Assembly: GCF_047948215.1 (NCBI RefSeq) | Contig: NC_134463.1 | Coordinates: 60,013,701-60,077,700 of the forward strand | DNA from: Lycorma delicatula | Taxonomy: Eukaryota; Arthropoda; Insecta; Hemiptera; Fulgoridae | DNA: 64,000 nucleotides | Direction: 5' to 3' | Part shown: positions 63,283 to 64,000 of the stretch, in pieces | Position numbering within the stretch: position 1 is the stretch's first letter | How the letters are laid out: the number at the start of each line of letters is the position of its first letter | Program-made: the position numbers and the translations under genes | The notes under the pieces: generated by a model | What the model was told of the DNA's origin: nothing | Database searches by the model: none | Seen by the model: the letters and a program-made list of their open reading frames with translations, nothing else

Positions 63283-64000
63283 TACTTATATATAGATATA
63301 AATCATTTATATGTGATTGAAATATGAAATTGATGAATATTAGCTAGCAAAAATTGAATTTGATAAAAAATATATATAACTGAGTTTTTGCTTAGATGAC
63401 GTATATTTACAAAATAATTAGTAGATTGCTATAATAATCTTTAAAAAGTAAATATGAAAAATATGTTTATGATTACTTAATCTGTGTCATTATGAGTTAC
63501 GTCTTTAATAAATCAAATTTTATTTATAGTTATACAGCTTTCAAATGTTAAAAAAAAATGAATTATTATTAATTTTTTTTTAAACACAAGTGCCTAATAA
63601 AAATTCAGTTATACTACTATCAACAAGTATTGCTAAAATAAAAAAATTCTATCCTTTATCTAAATAATAAATAATCGAACCTAGCCCACTGATTAATGAA
63701 CTTATACATTTGAAAAACTAAATTTACGACCTTCAAGAAAAAATATAATTTTTTACCATAAAGTATATGTCACATTGAAGAACAGATTAAAAATATGATT
63801 ACAAGAAAAACAGACAGAAGGTCAGTATGCAGGAAGCAGCTGCCTCTATATGCTATTTTAGATTAATTACATAATTATATAATTAGATTAATATGTCATT
63901 TTAAATTAATTATGTGGTATAGAATAAAAAAATACTGAATAAAATATTGTTTCTTTCTAACTTGATGGGAAAGTTAATAAGATATACTAGTTTTTGTTTA

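Noticed and set aside
1..64000. CRISPR arrays, bacterial operons, rRNA genes
   Set aside because: No regularly spaced direct repeats, no dense co-directional coding and no rRNA-like conserved stretches were seen.

Overview
This window looks like AT-rich nuclear DNA from an insect, quite possibly a hemipteran. The grounds are the spliced gene, the insect-type transposon relics (mariner-like, R1-like, Helitron, tRNA-derived SINEs) and the many microsatellites. The exact species cannot be read from the sequence. It is not bacterial or viral: I see no operons, ribosome binding sites, CRISPR arrays or dense coding.

Only one cellular gene can be supported. It is the 3' half of PDSS1 (COQ1), the catalytic subunit of the decaprenyl/polyprenyl diphosphate synthase that makes the ubiquinone side chain. 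Four phase-0 exons on the + strand (33863-33952, 36441-36572, 44705-44899, 46998-47219) encode 212 residues, followed by a stop and an AATAAA signal at 47440. The 5' exons, including the one for the first aspartate-rich motif, were not found in the 33.8 kb upstream.

The rest is intergenic or intronic DNA made of old mobile elements. From 1 to 13 kb there are short inverted-repeat elements (MITE or foldback type), a hAT-like remnant, dispersed repeats, a polypyrimidine tract and microsatellites. From 14.9 to 20 kb there are four LINE 3' ends: an R1-like relic, a 5'-truncated LINE with a possible target-site duplication, and two craniofacial/RTE-type tails. From 21 to 29 kb there are a SINE, a non-autonomous Helitron, another SINE and a mariner relic. 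The PDSS1 introns hold a SINE, a nearly full-length decayed mariner and a LINE tail. Just downstream of PDSS1 is a decayed Helitron (Pif1-type) helicase fragment, then a SINE, a pogo-like fragment and (TA)n arrays. A second copy of the Helitron lies at 62-63.3 kb.

I found no convincing new biological system. The more informative observations are the matched Helitron pair with diagnostic ends plus a helicase relic in the same window, the missing PDSS1 5' exons, an 18-unit ATT repeat touching a splice donor, and several uncatalogued inverted-repeat elements.
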